Origin: Circinella minor
Lineage: Eukaryota; Mucoromycota; Mucoromycetes; Mucorales; Lichtheimiaceae
Direction of reading: 5' to 3'
Assembly: GCA_016758965.1 (NCBI GenBank)
Contig: JAEPRB010000171.1
Span: 23,508-87,507 of the forward strand
Length of the DNA stretch: 64,000 nt
Both the position numbers and the translations under genes were made by a program. Below the pieces are notes generated by a model that saw nothing but the letters and a program-made list of their open reading frames with translations, was not told the DNA's origin and ran no database searches. Below are positions 11,391 through 24,612 of the stretch, in pieces; positions within the stretch are counted from its first letter, which is position 1; each line of letters begins with the position of its first letter.

Positions 11391-14300
11391 TGCAAATATT
11401 GGACGACCAAGGATAGCAGCAACAATTTAGGTAAATTATCAGCTTACATTTTTAGATTCAATCCGACAGCGAATACTTCTTTTATTAAGTGGCAGTTATA
11501 GAGTGTAACGTGTCAATGAGTAGTGGAACCCCATCTGGAGTGAAAAGTTTGTTGTAACTATTTATACAGTAGTTGATTCATTAAATATAGTATAACTGTA
11601 GTAACTAATAAGATGGCTCGAATCAATCACCTTCTTTGGAAAAATGCTACGTATTTCCAATAATTCACTATTTTTTGTTTAATTAAAGAGCACTTGACTG
11701 AAGGCTACCTGTTGAGAGCTCGTTAGTAATAATCTATATTGAAGTTGTTGAAAGCGGGAAAAAAAATAACAATGTCTTTTTTTGTCTTGTGGCCCATAAT
11801 ACTATTTTATTTTTAATAGAAGACAACCTCTTCCTGCCTCACTTTACAGTTACGCATAACACATACTGAAATAGAATTTTGTGACAAAAATGTGTAAATC
11901 AGTTTATGATATTAAACAATAATGTCTTTTAAAATTAAAAAATATATAGTTATCATAGAAAAAGAGCTAGATTGCTAGATATGGAAAGAAAAATGCTGAT
12001 TACACGAATTGTCCATTATCTTCAACAGTACTCAGTGTATCAGCGAAGCAACAGCAGTCTCCTCCGCATTACATACCTAGTACACTGCTCTAAAAGCAAG
12101 AACACTAATATAATTTGTAACAATTTCAGATCGAGTGTCTCTTTTAACAACAGAAAGTAGTTGTCGAGAATAATCAGTAAACAGAAAATATTAAATTATA
12201 CGAGGCTGAGGAGACCGTTTTTACCTTTTAACAAATGCCACTTTGTTTCCTTTTTGTAAAAGACTAAAGGGTTTGTTTTTTATACAAATGTTACTTTCAA
12301 GGTACAGTGGCGAAAAAAAAGGAAGGATATTGTCGGGGTTTTATGAATTACCAAAAACGTTAATTATAACGACCATTCGTCTTTTAATAATAGATGATAG
12401 TAAATTTTCTTATCACTAACCAATAATAACATTGTTTGATGTACTGCATGATGTATCATGTGCGCATTTACAACAACAAAAGAGTTTGACTAATAAATAT
12501 ATTGATAAATATGAAATACGTTTTTATCAAAATAATTTATTCTACATACACATATGTTTCTATACCCATATAGTATAAATTGTACGTAATTTGTCAATAA
12601 TAATAATTATAATACGTATCTATCATCGTTCTCATAAAGAAGCTATTCTTTTTGCAGAATTTGTTGTTTCCGAGGAATTTTTTTTTCTTGTCTAATTTTA
12701 TACTATTTGTTTTTATTATTATTACTATTTTAGTTATCAATAATAAAAACAACAAGGATGATAAATATCAAGGGTTTTTTTTGTACTCCTCATCATTATC
12801 ATTATCATCATCTCTTTTCCCACCTGGTAATAGTATTGCTAATCCAATATAAAAAGATGCATAATAAAACAAAATGCTTCTTAAGAATTAAAAACAAACA
12901 AACAAACAACCATTTTTATTGTTGTTGTTTATAATGCATGGACACAATAAACTTTTGATAAAAAACAGATGGCAATCTGGAACAGGAAACCTTATTCCGT
13001 GTATCGTAACCTTCCAAAAACACACAACACCCGTCAATACAAAGTATTAATTCACAAAAAAAATGTCAAAACCCTTGTTTTGTTTTTATTGTTATTAATG
13101 AATTACATATGTTTTTTCTTATAATTAATTTGGTTCTTACTGTGACATAGAGATTAGAGAGCGGAGACACTAGTACTACAACACAGTTTACAGTACATCA
13201 TGACTAATGATCATTAACTGTCGACTGGTTCAATGAAGTTTCAAATGAAACGCTTACTAACTTTTTTTATTTATAACTAAAAAAAAGTATTATAATTAAT
13301 ATATAGATAACAAACAAAAGGAAAGAAAGAAGGTTATCTTTTTTTTTTCTTGTTTTGTTTTTATATACGTGTACAAATGAAGATTGAGGAAGAAAAGTAT
13401 ACTATCTTGATACTATCAACTGTCAGGTGAGCCAACTAGTATGAAACAAATTACGTTCTAAGTTACAGTATATACCTTATTTGTTAAACATGAAGTATAC
13501 ATTTATTTATTGATATGATCAACAACCAAAAAACGCCTTTTTTACCGCTATTGTCGTTATTATTCAACGACAACAAAATAATAATTGTCTCCGCAATTTG
13601 CCTAATCAGTAATAAGCGGCAAAACGAAAGAAAAATGTTTCTGCGCTCGGTCCTTGTTACTTCCCAAAAAGAGAGATATTATTCCGAGAACTGGTTCTCA
13701 TAGCATTAGTGCGGGGGATGTAAGATCATATAAGGAAGGAGAAAGATAGAAGGAGTGAAGTTTTCAATAATACTATTTACCATTACAAACTACTGCTTGT
13801 TAATGATGGATAAATGAGACATCTCTTCCTCCACCCCCAATTTTTTTTCACAGATTACAAAGTGCTCCCCTAAAAAAAAATCTTGCGCGCACTTCTCTAA
13901 TCAAAAGATCCGCCAAATAATTACACATGAATAAAAATAACAAATTTTGATAAGATAAAAAAAATATTTTTCTTTATTGATATCAAAAGGCATGCTATAC
14001 TATTTCTTAATGTAGGTTTATCCTAAAATAAATTTCATTGATATGTTAACCAAGCACACACGTTGAAAAAATCTGACGGGATCTTCCGAATTCCTGTGTT
14101 ACGACAAACAAGATGAATGATAAAGGAGAGCGATGCGTGTATATCCTAAAAGTGATATATTATACTTCAACAGTTATAGTAAGGGCAATAAATAACTAAA
14201 TAACTTTTTTTAAGTGTATAATATTAATATGAATTTATAAACTTGTTTACTTTACAGTTTTTTTTCTTCTTCTTTTTAAGCCATTATATTACGTTTATAT

Positions 14301-15926
14301 GCTCCTTTTTGCGCTACAATACATGGAATATAAGCCAAAAAAGGAGAAGGCGAAAAAAAAAATAAAGAGGTTATTGTCTATTGTTGTTAATGATGATCAA
14401 TTAGGTCGAATGAGAGCAATCGGAATTTAATAAGACGTGTATTTGCGATATTTGAATGATATATGCGTCATTTATCGGATGAGATCCAATCATCTTTCTG
14501 ATTTGATATAATCCTTTCTCCCCCCCAAAACCCCCACCATCCTTTTCACATACGCCAAGCCACGTATTGATGATAAATACATTCTATATATGAGAACATA
14601 GAAAGAATTATAATTTGTATACAGCTCTCATTATCACAAAATATGTATTACTTCATATTATTAGTAAATATTGTTTGGTGTGAATGTAAAGAGATGTCTT
14701 TTTTTTTCTTGGGGGGGGGGTTAAAAAGGTAAAATTGACTAAGTGTGAGCATTTTTTTTAAAAAAAAGATTAATGATGAAGCAGATGTCTATCTGCTCAT
14801 TCATTTGCTGCAGAAAAAAAAAGACATAATAAAGTTTAAAGAAAACCTCACACAGATCTCGTTTCGGAGTTGGTTATCTTTGTCAGATGCAAAAAGTCTA
14901 TCATTCATGATACACCACAGCAACCAACCAAACTTCTTGCTTTAACATAGAAAACCATAAATCTCCATGGTAATCAACTAAAAATAGTGTATAATTTTCT
15001 CACTTAATCATGGATTACAAGGGCAAAAGATTGACAGCCAAAAAAAAATAATAATTTAAAGATAACGCTTTTTTTTTCTTAATTACAAATCAGATTGTTC
15101 ACTCGGATCTCATTAATGTTACTATCTTTTTTTTTTTTTCGAGGCCCTTTTTTTTTATTTTGTTATTAGTATTTGATGTTATTGGTTTTATTTTTTTCGG
15201 TTCCTGATCCAAAATGTGAATATGTTTTGGTGGCAATGATTTAATCAGAGTTTTGAAAAAGGATTAGTGCAAATGAATCACGAGTCACGGATATCTATCG
15301 ATTTGAGGGGTTTTTGTTAACAAGAGGAGGGATCGTTATATTACAAGCAAAAGAGAGCGAGAAGGGGGGGGGAGGATGGAAAAAGACGGGGGAGTAGTTT
15401 GTTTAAAGAGGGAAGAGGGAAATAGACGATTTCCGCGGGATAGAACAATCTTATCACAATGTGGAGTTCCAAAAGTGTCGTTATCAGTCTGCAATCAAGC
15501 CAATCAGAGTTCAAAGACTACGAAAAGATAAAAGGAAAGTTTTTTTTGTTCCGACGCAACCCATTTTTATCCTTTTTCTCTTTTTTTATTTTTCTACAAA
15601 TTTTTATTTTTTTTTTGTTCAAAACTACTTTTGCTTTTTTCAATTTATAGTTATTGTGAAAAGTTTCTCTGGGTATGTCTATATGCACTTATTATTATTT
15701 TTTATTAATGAAATGAGAGAGAGATAGAAAAAAAATATAGCTCTGATTTTTAGTTAGTTAAAAAGGAAACTAAATGAAAAAAAAGAGAGAAAAAAAACAA
15801 ACTGAGACCAAAAATAACTAGAATATTAACAAGTTTCAATAATTTGATTATTTTAGTTATAAGCGAGTAAATTACACGTAAACTCTTAGCAACAGCAAGA
15901 AAAAAACCCCAACCAATCCATCCACC
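11391..15926. other. Long gene-poor stretch upstream of the GATA factor
   Basis: About 4.5 kb without a supported gene. It includes a second short copy of the island-A edge (acaacctcttcctgcctc at about 11824-11841), G/C homopolymers (G10 near 14711, C-rich near 14520) and many A/T runs. Part of it probably serves as the upstream control region of the GATA-factor gene. Confidence 0.45.
15439..15531. promoter_or_regulatory. Cluster of four GATA-core sites upstream of the GATA factor
   Basis: Four GATA cores lie within 93 bp: GATAG at 15439, ttatca at 15451 (reverse), ttatcagtc at 15481 (reverse, reading GACTGATAA) and AGATAA at 15526. GACTGATAA is close to the ATCTGATAA element bound by fungal siderophore repressors. 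The cluster is about 400 bp before the start codon, so it could support autoregulation; this is inference. Confidence 0.35.
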
Positions 15927-17609
15927 ATGACGGTCAAGTCACCTTTTTATAACAAGCCCTCGACCGCAACAAGTGTGGATTCGTGCCACAAATGCCCCTT
16001 AGATTTTACTACACAACCCAAGGACTCCAATGTAGTACCGGTTTCTATTTCCGTCAATGAAGCCCAGATTTCTCACTCTGGCATCGAGCAATTGCAAGTC
16101 ACAACAGATCGTTCCAACAGTAACATTAACAATGTCGCTGAACCGTGCAGCTCCAGTGCTGCGAAATCGGATATTGGAAATGTATCCGTCACTTCGTGCT
16201 CGAATTGTGGTACCACCACTACCCCTCTTTGGAGACGTTCCCCAAAAGGTGAAACAATCTGTAATGCTTGTGGTCTTTATCTTAAAGCCCGTAATACAAC
16301 ACGTCCACCATGGTTGAAACGTAACTCTACCAAACGTCCAACTCCATCAACACCTGTCGCGTTAGCTCCTGCACCACCTACATCAACACCTATCGTATCA
16401 CGTATTTCACCAGTACCTATTCAACAACAACAAATCATCATCGACAAAATGATTAATGCACCATCTCCTACATCGTCAACTACTTCCATTTGTGATAAAT
16501 GTACCGATGATTGTACTGAAAATAACTGTCAACGTTCATCACTTTCATGCGCTAATTGTAATACAACAACAACACCACTTTGGCGTCGTGATGCACAGGG
16601 TAATACAATCTGTAATGCTTGTGGTCTTTATTATAAGTTGCATAATGTCCATCGTCCCATGACCATGAAACGTTCGATTATTAAGCGTCGTAAACGCGTG
16701 ACTGTTTCTAGTTTGGCTGCGCAGCAAAACGGTTATTCTTGTTCATCATCTTCTGACGAAAGTGATATTGACGGTCGTAAACGTAAGGCTTCGTCCCATG
16801 ATGATTATCGTCCTGCCAAGCGTATGATGGAATTACCTGTTTTAGCCGCAAAATATCCTATGCGTCCTTTATTGCCACATCAACCATCATCACCACCAGC
16901 CATCATTGCACCAAAACCACCTTTATCAGCATCAGCACCACCTTCATCTTCAACTCAAAATGAAGCTCGTCTTGATCCTGTTGAACCGGATGCTTTTCAA
17001 AAACGGCCTATGCATTTACCTTCTCCACCAATGAAGCCTGTTTCCAACATCGCACAGCTTTTGAACCCAGACAAGGAAAGTAAATCGCGCTGTTCGTTGC
17101 CATCAATTTCATTGCCTAGTCTTCCATCACCTCCGTTGACCGCGCATGAAATGTTCAAGGAACCTACTTCACCTGGTGCTGTAAAGCAACAACAAGAGCG
17201 GCCTAAACAAGATAATAATAGCAACAGTAACAATCAAAATTCATCTGCAGTAGCAGCCGCAGCTGCATTAGCAACTGTTTCTGCTTTATTAAATCCAACT
17301 GTCAATCCTCAACAAACACATCAAATGCTTGAAGCTCATCGTCATGAATTGCAGCGTGAAGTTACCAACCTGACTTCTCTTTTAACGCGTACAACTGCCA
17401 TGTTACAAAATTTGGATCAAGTTATGGCTGTCGCTGGCACTGTTGATCAACAAAAAAATTCTGGTGTGGCCAATGCGCTTATGTCATTATTTGCCTTGGC
17501 AAATAATAATAACAAGAATAACAATAAGGAAGAACATATGCCTCTTACTCCTCCTTCCGATCATCATCATCATCATCATCAACGTCGTTCTATGGATGCT
17601 CGTGTCTAA
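15927..17609 (+). CDS. GATA transcription factor, iron/siderophore repressor type (SreA/Fep1/Urbs1-like)
   Basis: Single-exon gene of 560 aa. There are two GATA zinc fingers, both C-x2-C-x17-C-x2-C: finger 1 at C91, C94, C112, C115 and finger 2 at C208, C211, C229, C232. Finger 2 is followed by the basic tail MKRSIIKRRKR. Between the fingers is a cysteine cluster (C189, C192, C196, C201). Two fingers with a Cys-rich linker define fungal iron-responsive repressors, where the cysteines sense iron; the exact spacing differs from the Fep1 pattern as I recall it. A predicted coiled coil covers about residues 467-502, where Fep1-type proteins recruit Tup-like corepressors. The C-terminus carries Ala, Asn and His runs. 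The ATG at 15927 has a good context (accATGa) and no upstream in-frame extension. In this family the target genes are iron uptake genes. A nitrogen or light GATA factor is less likely, as these usually have one finger. Confidence 0.88.
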   Translation: MTVKSPFYNKPSTATSVDSCHKCPLDFTTQPKDSNVVPVSISVNEAQISHSGIEQLQVTTDRSNSNINNVAEPCSSSAAKSDIGNVSVTSCSNCGTTTTPLWRRSPKGETICNACGLYLKARNTTRPPWLKRNSTKRPTPSTPVALAPAPPTSTPIVSRISPVPIQQQQIIIDKMINAPSPTSSTTSICDKCTDDCTENNCQRSSLSCANCNTTTTPLWRRDAQGNTICNACGLYYKLHNVHRPMTMKRSIIKRRKRVTVSSLAAQQNGYSCSSSSDESDIDGRKRKASSHDDYRPAKRMMELPVLAAKYPMRPLLPHQPSSPPAIIAPKPPLSASAPPSSSTQNEARLDPVEPDAFQKRPMHLPSPPMKPVSNIAQLLNPDKESKSRCSLPSISLPSLPSPPLTAHEMFKEPTSPGAVKQQQERPKQDNNSNSNNQNSSAVAAAAALATVSALLNPTVNPQQTHQMLEAHRHELQREVTNLTSLLTRTTAMLQNLDQVMAVAGTVDQQKNSGVANALMSLFALANNNNKNNNKEEHMPLTPPSDHHHHHHQRRSMDARV

Positions 17610-18678
17610 ACAAAAACATGATAAAATATCTTATTAATCGTAAATTCTACTATTAGTTTTATTATTACCATTATCATTTATTACCATTTAGTTTATACTT
17701 TTTTTTCCTTCCTCCTTTGTTCCCCACATGATTATTAAATTTCCTTTTGAAGAAGAATAAAAAATGTTAAAGTTACTTATTTTTAAAAGAGTTAAGAGAA
17801 CCTTGATTGTGGGATTGTTTTAGTTAGAGTAAAAGAATAATAGAGAATAAGTTATTTAGTTTGTGCGTGGATTCCTTTATGAGAGTGTGGGGAAACGCAT
17901 GTGAAACCATATGTATATGGAAGAGCTATACGGAGGTTGTCGGGTTCGGGGTTTACAGATATAGTTCTTTACCCACTCCACTTTTTGACTAAGGGTTACT
18001 CTTATGCTTCTGAAAATGTGGGGGAGATACAGATGAATGGGGGGATGTTATTCTTTTTTTTTTTTTTTTTTAAAAAAAAAGATAATTTTATTGCGTGATT
18101 ATTATTATTACCGGTATCAAATACATATGTCTCGTAATAATGATTAATGGTGGCGATAGAACAAGAAATTTAAATAGAAAATAGAATGATAAAAAAATAA
18201 TCTGAAACGTCAGTCCTCATAAAATATGTTCAAGAAAAAGAGATATACAGTGACAAAGAATAAATTATATCATGAGATGACAAAGAGGGAAACCAGTGTC
18301 AAGCGGTAATAAACTATCACATAAGCACGGTTGAAAACAACTTGGTAAGAGCGGAGTAATCGATGCTTTGTTGCTGACTCCACATTATTATTACTCAAGC
18401 TCATAAAAAATGATAATGCACTCATTATTTATCGTCTCACACACTCATAAAAGCACTCGCATCATCTTCCAAAAAAAAAAAAAAATCATTTCGCTTAAAA
18501 CCTCATCCTCTTTTTTTTTTTTTGGAACCGATCCTTTTTTTTTTCTTTTCTTTTCTCTTTTCACTTTTTTTACACTCCCTCTCTTCTCTTTTCTTCTCTT
18601 CCTTCCCCACACTTCTTTTTAAAGAAAAAAATATATGGGATAGCGTTTTATATTATTTTATTATTATATTAAATAACA
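17610..18678. other. Intergenic between GATA and bHLH genes
   Basis: 3' region of the GATA factor followed by the pyrimidine-rich promoter of the bHLH gene (CT/T tracts at 18510-18615, about 60-170 bp before the start). No gene is supported. Confidence 0.5.
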
Positions 18679-20160
18679 ATGTCTGAACAACAAATTGTAA
18701 TGGATGAAAATTATGACCCTAAGCATAAGGCGTCGAGTATTACTAGTATAACTAGTACTTCAACAAATTGTAGTGCTCCTTCTTTTTATTCTGGACATGA
18801 TACAACTGAAAGTGTTTACGACCCCGAGGATAATGGTCCATTTGATGGTAAATTTCTATTATAAGTAAAAAAAAAAGAAACTAATCTGACACATTTATAT
18901 AAGTAATTCTCAGATGCTAAATAATAATCATAAATTATTTTTATAATAATAGGATTCGATCCAACACCTAGCCTTGCCATCCCTGCCGATGATGATTATT
19001 ATCTTCAAGCAAAACAAGAACCTCAACCAGAATATCATGATTTACTCGAAACATTTTTTGACATGGGATCTCTAGTAAGCTTAAGATTAATTTGTATAGA
19101 TATATTTTTTTCACACTGAAAACATTTTGACTGATTTAAATAAATTTATTCTTTTTAGGGACATCAGGAAAATCACGTTGGTCCTACAATCGTGACCCCA
19201 CCTGAGCCTATTTATCTTCAGCAAACTAATATGTCACGAAAACGTCGACCCTCTGATGCATCATTGCCTGAATATCATCATAATCGACGATTTACTGAGC
19301 TTTCTAACCCTGCTACTTTACAACACCGTCAACAACAGCCTGAACCTATTATTCTTCAGCAACAAGAGCAAGATGAAGATGAAGATGAACAAAAACCTTT
19401 ACAACTTGTTCGACAATCTTCTATTACTACTAATAAAACATCACAACAAACTGAACATCAGCAACAACAACAAAGAGCGCGTGAACTTCTCACAGATGAA
19501 GAACGAAGAGCAAATCATATTGCATCCGAACAAAAACGACGCAATACCATCCGTAATGGTTTTAAAGAATTGACAGACATTATTCCCACATTGAAAAATA
19601 TTAATAATTCAAAAAGTACTATTTTATTCAAAGCTGTTGAATATGTTCGACATCTTGAAAAGCGAAATCGTGGTTTACGTGAAAAATTAGCTTCTTTACA
19701 ACTTCGTCTTGAAGTAGAAGGTCGTATGGTTATGAACCGTGCTTCTTTTTATCGTCATAGTAACGGCTCATCAAGTTCCACTGCATCTAGTGCACATCAT
19801 AGTAGGTCCCATCATCAAATGGCACCTGAAACTTTGGCAGCCTTGATGGCTCATAAGAATCAACAAAAACAATTGGAAATGTTACAGCACCAGCTTCGGT
19901 TACAACAAGAACTTTTGACCAAGCATAATATCAAATACCCACAACCTTCTACTTCACATTCAATATCTACCGCTTCTGCTTTGGTTGTTCCTGCTGATGT
20001 TCGTCGTCATGGTGCTCTTGATGCTCCAAGTTTCATTATTCCAGCCGATGAAGAGTATGGTAATGAAACTGCTCAACGTGAACATCTCTTAAAGTTACAT
20101 CCTTTTTATCATCAAAAATCGTCTCCTGCATCTATTCCCTCATCTGCATATCGACATTAA
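18679..20160 (+). CDS. bHLH-leucine zipper transcription factor
   Basis: The spliced protein is 430 aa, from exons 18679-18847, 18953-19074 and 19159-20160 (1,293 nt). The bHLH is at about residues 214-264: basic region HIASEQKRRNTIR with H217, E221 and R225, the class B signature that reads CACGTG E-boxes. Helix 1 is GFKELTDIIPTL and helix 2 is KSTILFKAVEYVRHLEKRN, running into a short leucine zipper to about residue 283. The N-terminus is acidic and disordered; Gln runs flank the domain. It resembles Mlx/USF-like and fungal HLH-Zip regulators; targets cannot be told from sequence. It lies between two other transcription factor genes in the same orientation, each with its own spacing above 1 kb. 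Confidence 0.88.
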
Positions 20161-21538
20161 GTAGCTAAAAATTAAACCATTTCTCCCTCATCTTATCGTC
20201 AAAAACTCTTACTTTAAACTATCTATATCTTCCCTATCTTTTCTATTTCTCTTTTCTCACCTCACCCACATGCACAGTATAACATATCACAATACATAAT
20301 TAACACATTCGTATTTCAAAAAGTTGGATAAGACAAAAAACAAACTTTTTTCATTTCAATTTTTTCATGATTACCCGAATTAACTCTTTTTCCCCCTATC
20401 CTCTATGTAGCAGTAGTTTTCCTATACATCTATCACCACTCTATCTGTATGATCACCCCCCATAGTTTTTCTTTTGCATTTTTCGCTATATCGTTTTTCC
20501 TTCTTTTTTTTTTTTTATCTATATATACTATCATCTGTTCATTGATATTTTTTTTTCTTTATGTGTTCTGACTGAAAAAAATAAAAAATAAAAAAAATCA
20601 TTTTTTGAGTCCTCATCATTGAATTCTATAATTCTATTACTGTGCGCTACTTATTGTGTATACTTCTTTTTTCTTTTTTTTTTTTTTTTTTTTTTTTTTT
20701 GGCTCGGGTTCGGTTCGGTCTCCACGAATTTTCGTGTTCCATCATTTATTTTTCGGTTCATTGTTTTGAGTAAAAAAGTGTTAATAAGAAAATGGATCGA
20801 CTTCGGGGCTTATTATTATTATTATAACTCCATTTCCTCGGAAGACAGAAATAGGTTGTTTATTACATCCAATGAAATATACGTTTATGACAAATGTCAC
20901 TTCCTCTAATGTTTATATATGTGTTCAAAATATGTAACAAGATTAATTCATTGCCTATTTTGTTTAAGAACTCCCACGGTATTATAATATTAACTTGGAG
21001 AAAAAAAATGTACTCCACAATTTTGTTTCTTTCGTAGTAAAAAAGAACACGTTCTTACTATCTCACCCCCCAAAAAGAAGAAAAATGCCGACTTTTTTTT
21101 TGACAGGTTTCTTTTATTTTATTTTTGCTACAAGCAAATAAGAAATTTTTATTCGGGAAGTCAATGGCAAAATAATCAACCATTTTTTTTTCAAAAAAAA
21201 AAAAAGAACAAATCTTTTTTCCATTTGGAGAGCAGGGTAACGGTTGCGTGTCCCAAAAAAAAAAATTGGACCGGGGTTTTTTTTGTGCTGGTCCAAAGGG
21301 AGGAAACAGAAAGTTGAGTGAGGAAAGGGAAAGAGGAAGAGACAGTAAAGTTTAGCAAAGCCTCTTTTCCTTTGTACCAAGCCTCCCAAAGTAAGCCACC
21401 AAGCTAAACGGAGGTAAAGTAATATATATGTGAAATAGACTTTATATAATATAGTATAATATATATACATAACACATAAACGCATAACAACTTACGAACA
21501 ATATTTATATAATATGTTTAGTATTTCAAATAAAAATA
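20161..21538. other. Intergenic, pyrimidine tracts
   Basis: Contains a T-run of about 28 bp near 20672-20700 and several poly(A/T) runs. The open frame on the minus strand at 21114-21485 overlaps the promoter of the next gene and has no gene-like composition. Confidence 0.45.
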
Positions 21539-24012
21539 ATGGCACGAGTTCACCTCTTCGCCGAAAGCAGCAATCGAAGACGATCGCAACATCAAGATCA
21601 TGAATTGAATCGATTTGTTAAACCTTCAACACCTCCTGTACCTACCACTGTTGTTATACCTCCTTCAACTCCTTCTCCTACTCCTCCAACAATAACGGAA
21701 AACTCATTAGATGTTACAGTGCAGTCACCTCAACAACAACAACAAAAACAAGAACATTTATCACCGTCAACTTCAAATCATAATAATACAGTTGCAGATA
21801 CATTGGCTACTTTGACAGCTATATTACAAAATGTTCAACAGGTTGCTGCTGAAGTGTCTCAACAAAACAATAATAATAACACTAATGGAGATATCAACGA
21901 TGTTGTCAATGTAGTTGCTGCTCATTTAACTTCTAAACCAGGTTTGTATAAATTTTTTTAATATGAGTTTAGAAATATTACCAAGTACGAAAAAAAAAAA
22001 CTCATTGTAATTATTTAATTTATTATAGATTCACTTGAAGGATTAAAAGATAAAACATATGAACAACAACAACATTTATTACAAAGTTTATTATCATCAA
22101 CGACAACTACTACGTCTTCAACGACTGGACAAGAAAACAATAATAATGAGCATCACCACCACCACCACCATCAACATGAACAACCACAAGAAAGGAAAAA
22201 ATCAACAGATTGGCTTGATCAAGCTACAGCAGCAACAGCATTACAAATGTTGGGATTAGCACATCAACAAGAAGGAGAAGATCAACAAGATAATAGTAAA
22301 GAAATTTCGTCTTCTTCCTTACAACCACCAATATCACCGTCATCCAATGATAATAATAATAATGACACAACAGCGACAATAACAAAAGATGGTGAAGATC
22401 AAGAAATGACAGATAGTAATGTCATGCTTATAGCTAATTATCCAGGTCTTGCACAAGCAGCTGTAGATGCACTCGAACTTCAAAAACAACAAGATAATAC
22501 AAGTGATGATCAGGGTTATAAACGTGGTAGTTGGACTACAGAAGAAGATGATTTATTAATTGCTGGCATCAAACAATTTGGATATGGACGATGGAAAGAA
22601 ATTGCTAGCATGATACCGGGTCGAAAAGGCAAACAATTAAAACAACGATGGGATAATTCATTATCAAGTAAATATGTTGATACTGAATGGCTTCGAAGTA
22701 AAATCCAAGAAAAAGAAGATGAATGGCAACAAGATATTGATGTAGAAGGTTCAGCTCCACCTTCACCGAATCGTCAAAACCAAAATAATAATAATAATAA
22801 TAGTAATAATAATACGACGGCGACAGATCATGAAACACAAAATGCTGTAGACATTCTTCAAAAAATTACTGAAAAAGCAAAAGAGGGCAACCATGAAGCT
22901 ATTGAAGCATTATTATCACAAGCATTATTAGGCACAATGAATACAACTTCATCTGAACCTCTCGGAACATCATCATCATCTTCAACAAACAATGGAACAA
23001 CTGTAGATTCACAGCAACAGCAACAACATAATCAACAACCTGCACTTAATTTCGCAGATGCTGCTGCTTTAGCTTTATATGCACAGCAACAATATACTCG
23101 TCGTGATGATGAAACTACTGATACTACCACTGCTGCTACCACTACAACTGTCGCCACCAATAATAATAATAACACTAATAACAACAACACTTCTTCTCCT
23201 TCTTCTCCTTCCAATTCAACAAATAACGCACCTCTTTCCATTCTATCCAATCACCCTTATTTCCTTTCAAACCCTTTTGCACAAACCGGTAATGATAATG
23301 CAGCAGCAATAGCAGCAGCTGTAGCTGCCATGGCAACTAGTCAACATTTCCAGATACCAAATAATAACAGTACAACGCCTACTACAAGTGCCACAGCCCC
23401 TACTACCCCAACATCACCTTCTGTATCATCATCCTCATTAACATCATCGAATAATAACAACGGTAATAATAATAATAATGCTACCAAACCAGCCCCTCGA
23501 TCTACTCCTGGTCATAAACGTCGACGATCAGATCCAGCACTTGCTGATACTCAATCGGCAGCCATGTCTATTTATGCATCAGCTGCTCCAATAACAACAA
23601 CGATCAACAATCAAACACAAACGGTTTATCCATGTTTGTTCCCTAATTGTGGCAAAACTTTTGCTCGATTATATAATCTCAAGAGTCATTCTCGAACGCA
23701 TACAGATGATCGTCCATTTATTTGTTCCGTTTGTCATACAGCATTTAGTAGAAACCATGATTTAAAACGACATGCAAAGATACATGGAGGTGATAAACCA
23801 CATAAATGTTTGGGTTGTAATAAGACATTCTCAAGGTAATTAAATAATAGTAATTTGATCCTTTTGAGTTACAAAATGGCTAATAATAATAACAATAACA
23901 TATCGTATACCCTATACTAATCAAAAATGATAATACTTATAATAATAGATTGGATGCACTTAAACGACATAAAAGTAATCAACGTAATAAGGCAACATGT
24001 TTAGCACCATAA
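21539..24012 (+). CDS. Myb/SANT plus three-C2H2-zinc-finger transcription factor
   Basis: The spliced protein is 757 aa, from exons 21539-21941, 22029-23835 and 23949-24012 (2,274 nt). One Myb repeat lies at about residues 299-353, starting KRGSWTTEEDDLLI with the later aromatic positions in FGYGRWKEIA and LKQRWDNSL. Three C2H2 fingers lie at about 668-757: YPCLFPNC..., FICSVCHTAF... and HKCLGCNKTFSR; the last is split by the final intron and ends H-x9-C. Between them are long Asn, Thr and Ser runs. The third exon is 64 nt. The region N-terminal to the Myb repeat has Gln/His runs. Both DNA-binding modules sit in a single continuous frame (exon 2), so this is a true fusion in the sequence. Targets are unknown. 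The combination is unusual. Confidence 0.87.
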
Positions 24013-24612
24013 AAAAACACGAACAAAATAATTTGCATTTACATATATACACGCACCACACAAAACAAAACATGCCACATGCATATTAATTTTCACTTAT
24101 ATACTTTCTTCCTCCCTCTTTCCTTCTCGTCCTCACTTCCTCACGTATTCTTTATATTGCATCTCATCATTCCTCCTTTTCATTAATCCTCTTTCTTTTT
24201 TTTCTTTATAATCTATTTGGATTATTATTGAAATCATTTCCACAAAAAAAAGTGGTTCCTTTGCTTTGAAATATATATATATATATAATTTGACTTTTCA
24301 AAAAAAATCTTTATTAATTATCATTGTCATTTTATAGAAAAGGTGATGAGGGAACACTATAATAGAACTTTTTCTTTATTAGGTGTCGTAAGGAAAAAAA
24401 AAAGAGCAAAGAGATAGAAGCTGAAGATGAATATTATATTTTTATGTGTTATTAAAAACAAAAGTTTTCGCAATTACACTATATAATAATTATTTTTTAT
24501 TGGAGGGATTTGATAAACATACCCACGAAAATAGAAGAAGAAAGGAATGGATGTAAAGTTTTTTTTTTTTTTTTTTGAAAAAAAACAAAAAAAAAGGGTA
24601 TTATTTGTTTGA
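24013..24612. other. Convergent 3' region
   Basis: Spacer between the Myb/C2H2 gene and cullin-3, which converge. Poly(A/T) runs (for example T18 near 24559) suit 3' untranslated regions; no gene is supported. Confidence 0.5.

Noticed and set aside
11972..12160. 62-codon plus-strand open frame
   Set aside because: Short, no similarity or context, in decayed repeat surroundings.
15459..15727. Overlapping open frames upstream of the GATA factor, possible uORF
   Set aside because: They are Phe-rich translations of T-runs; transcription start is unknown, so a uORF role cannot be argued.
16997..17233. Minus-strand open frame inside the GATA gene
   Set aside because: Antisense shadow of Pro/Gln/Ala codons in a well-supported coding exon.
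21114..21485. 123-codon open frame on the minus strand
   Set aside because: Lies in the promoter of the Myb/C2H2 gene, is rich in Phe/Leu/Lys from A/T runs, and has no motif or intron context.
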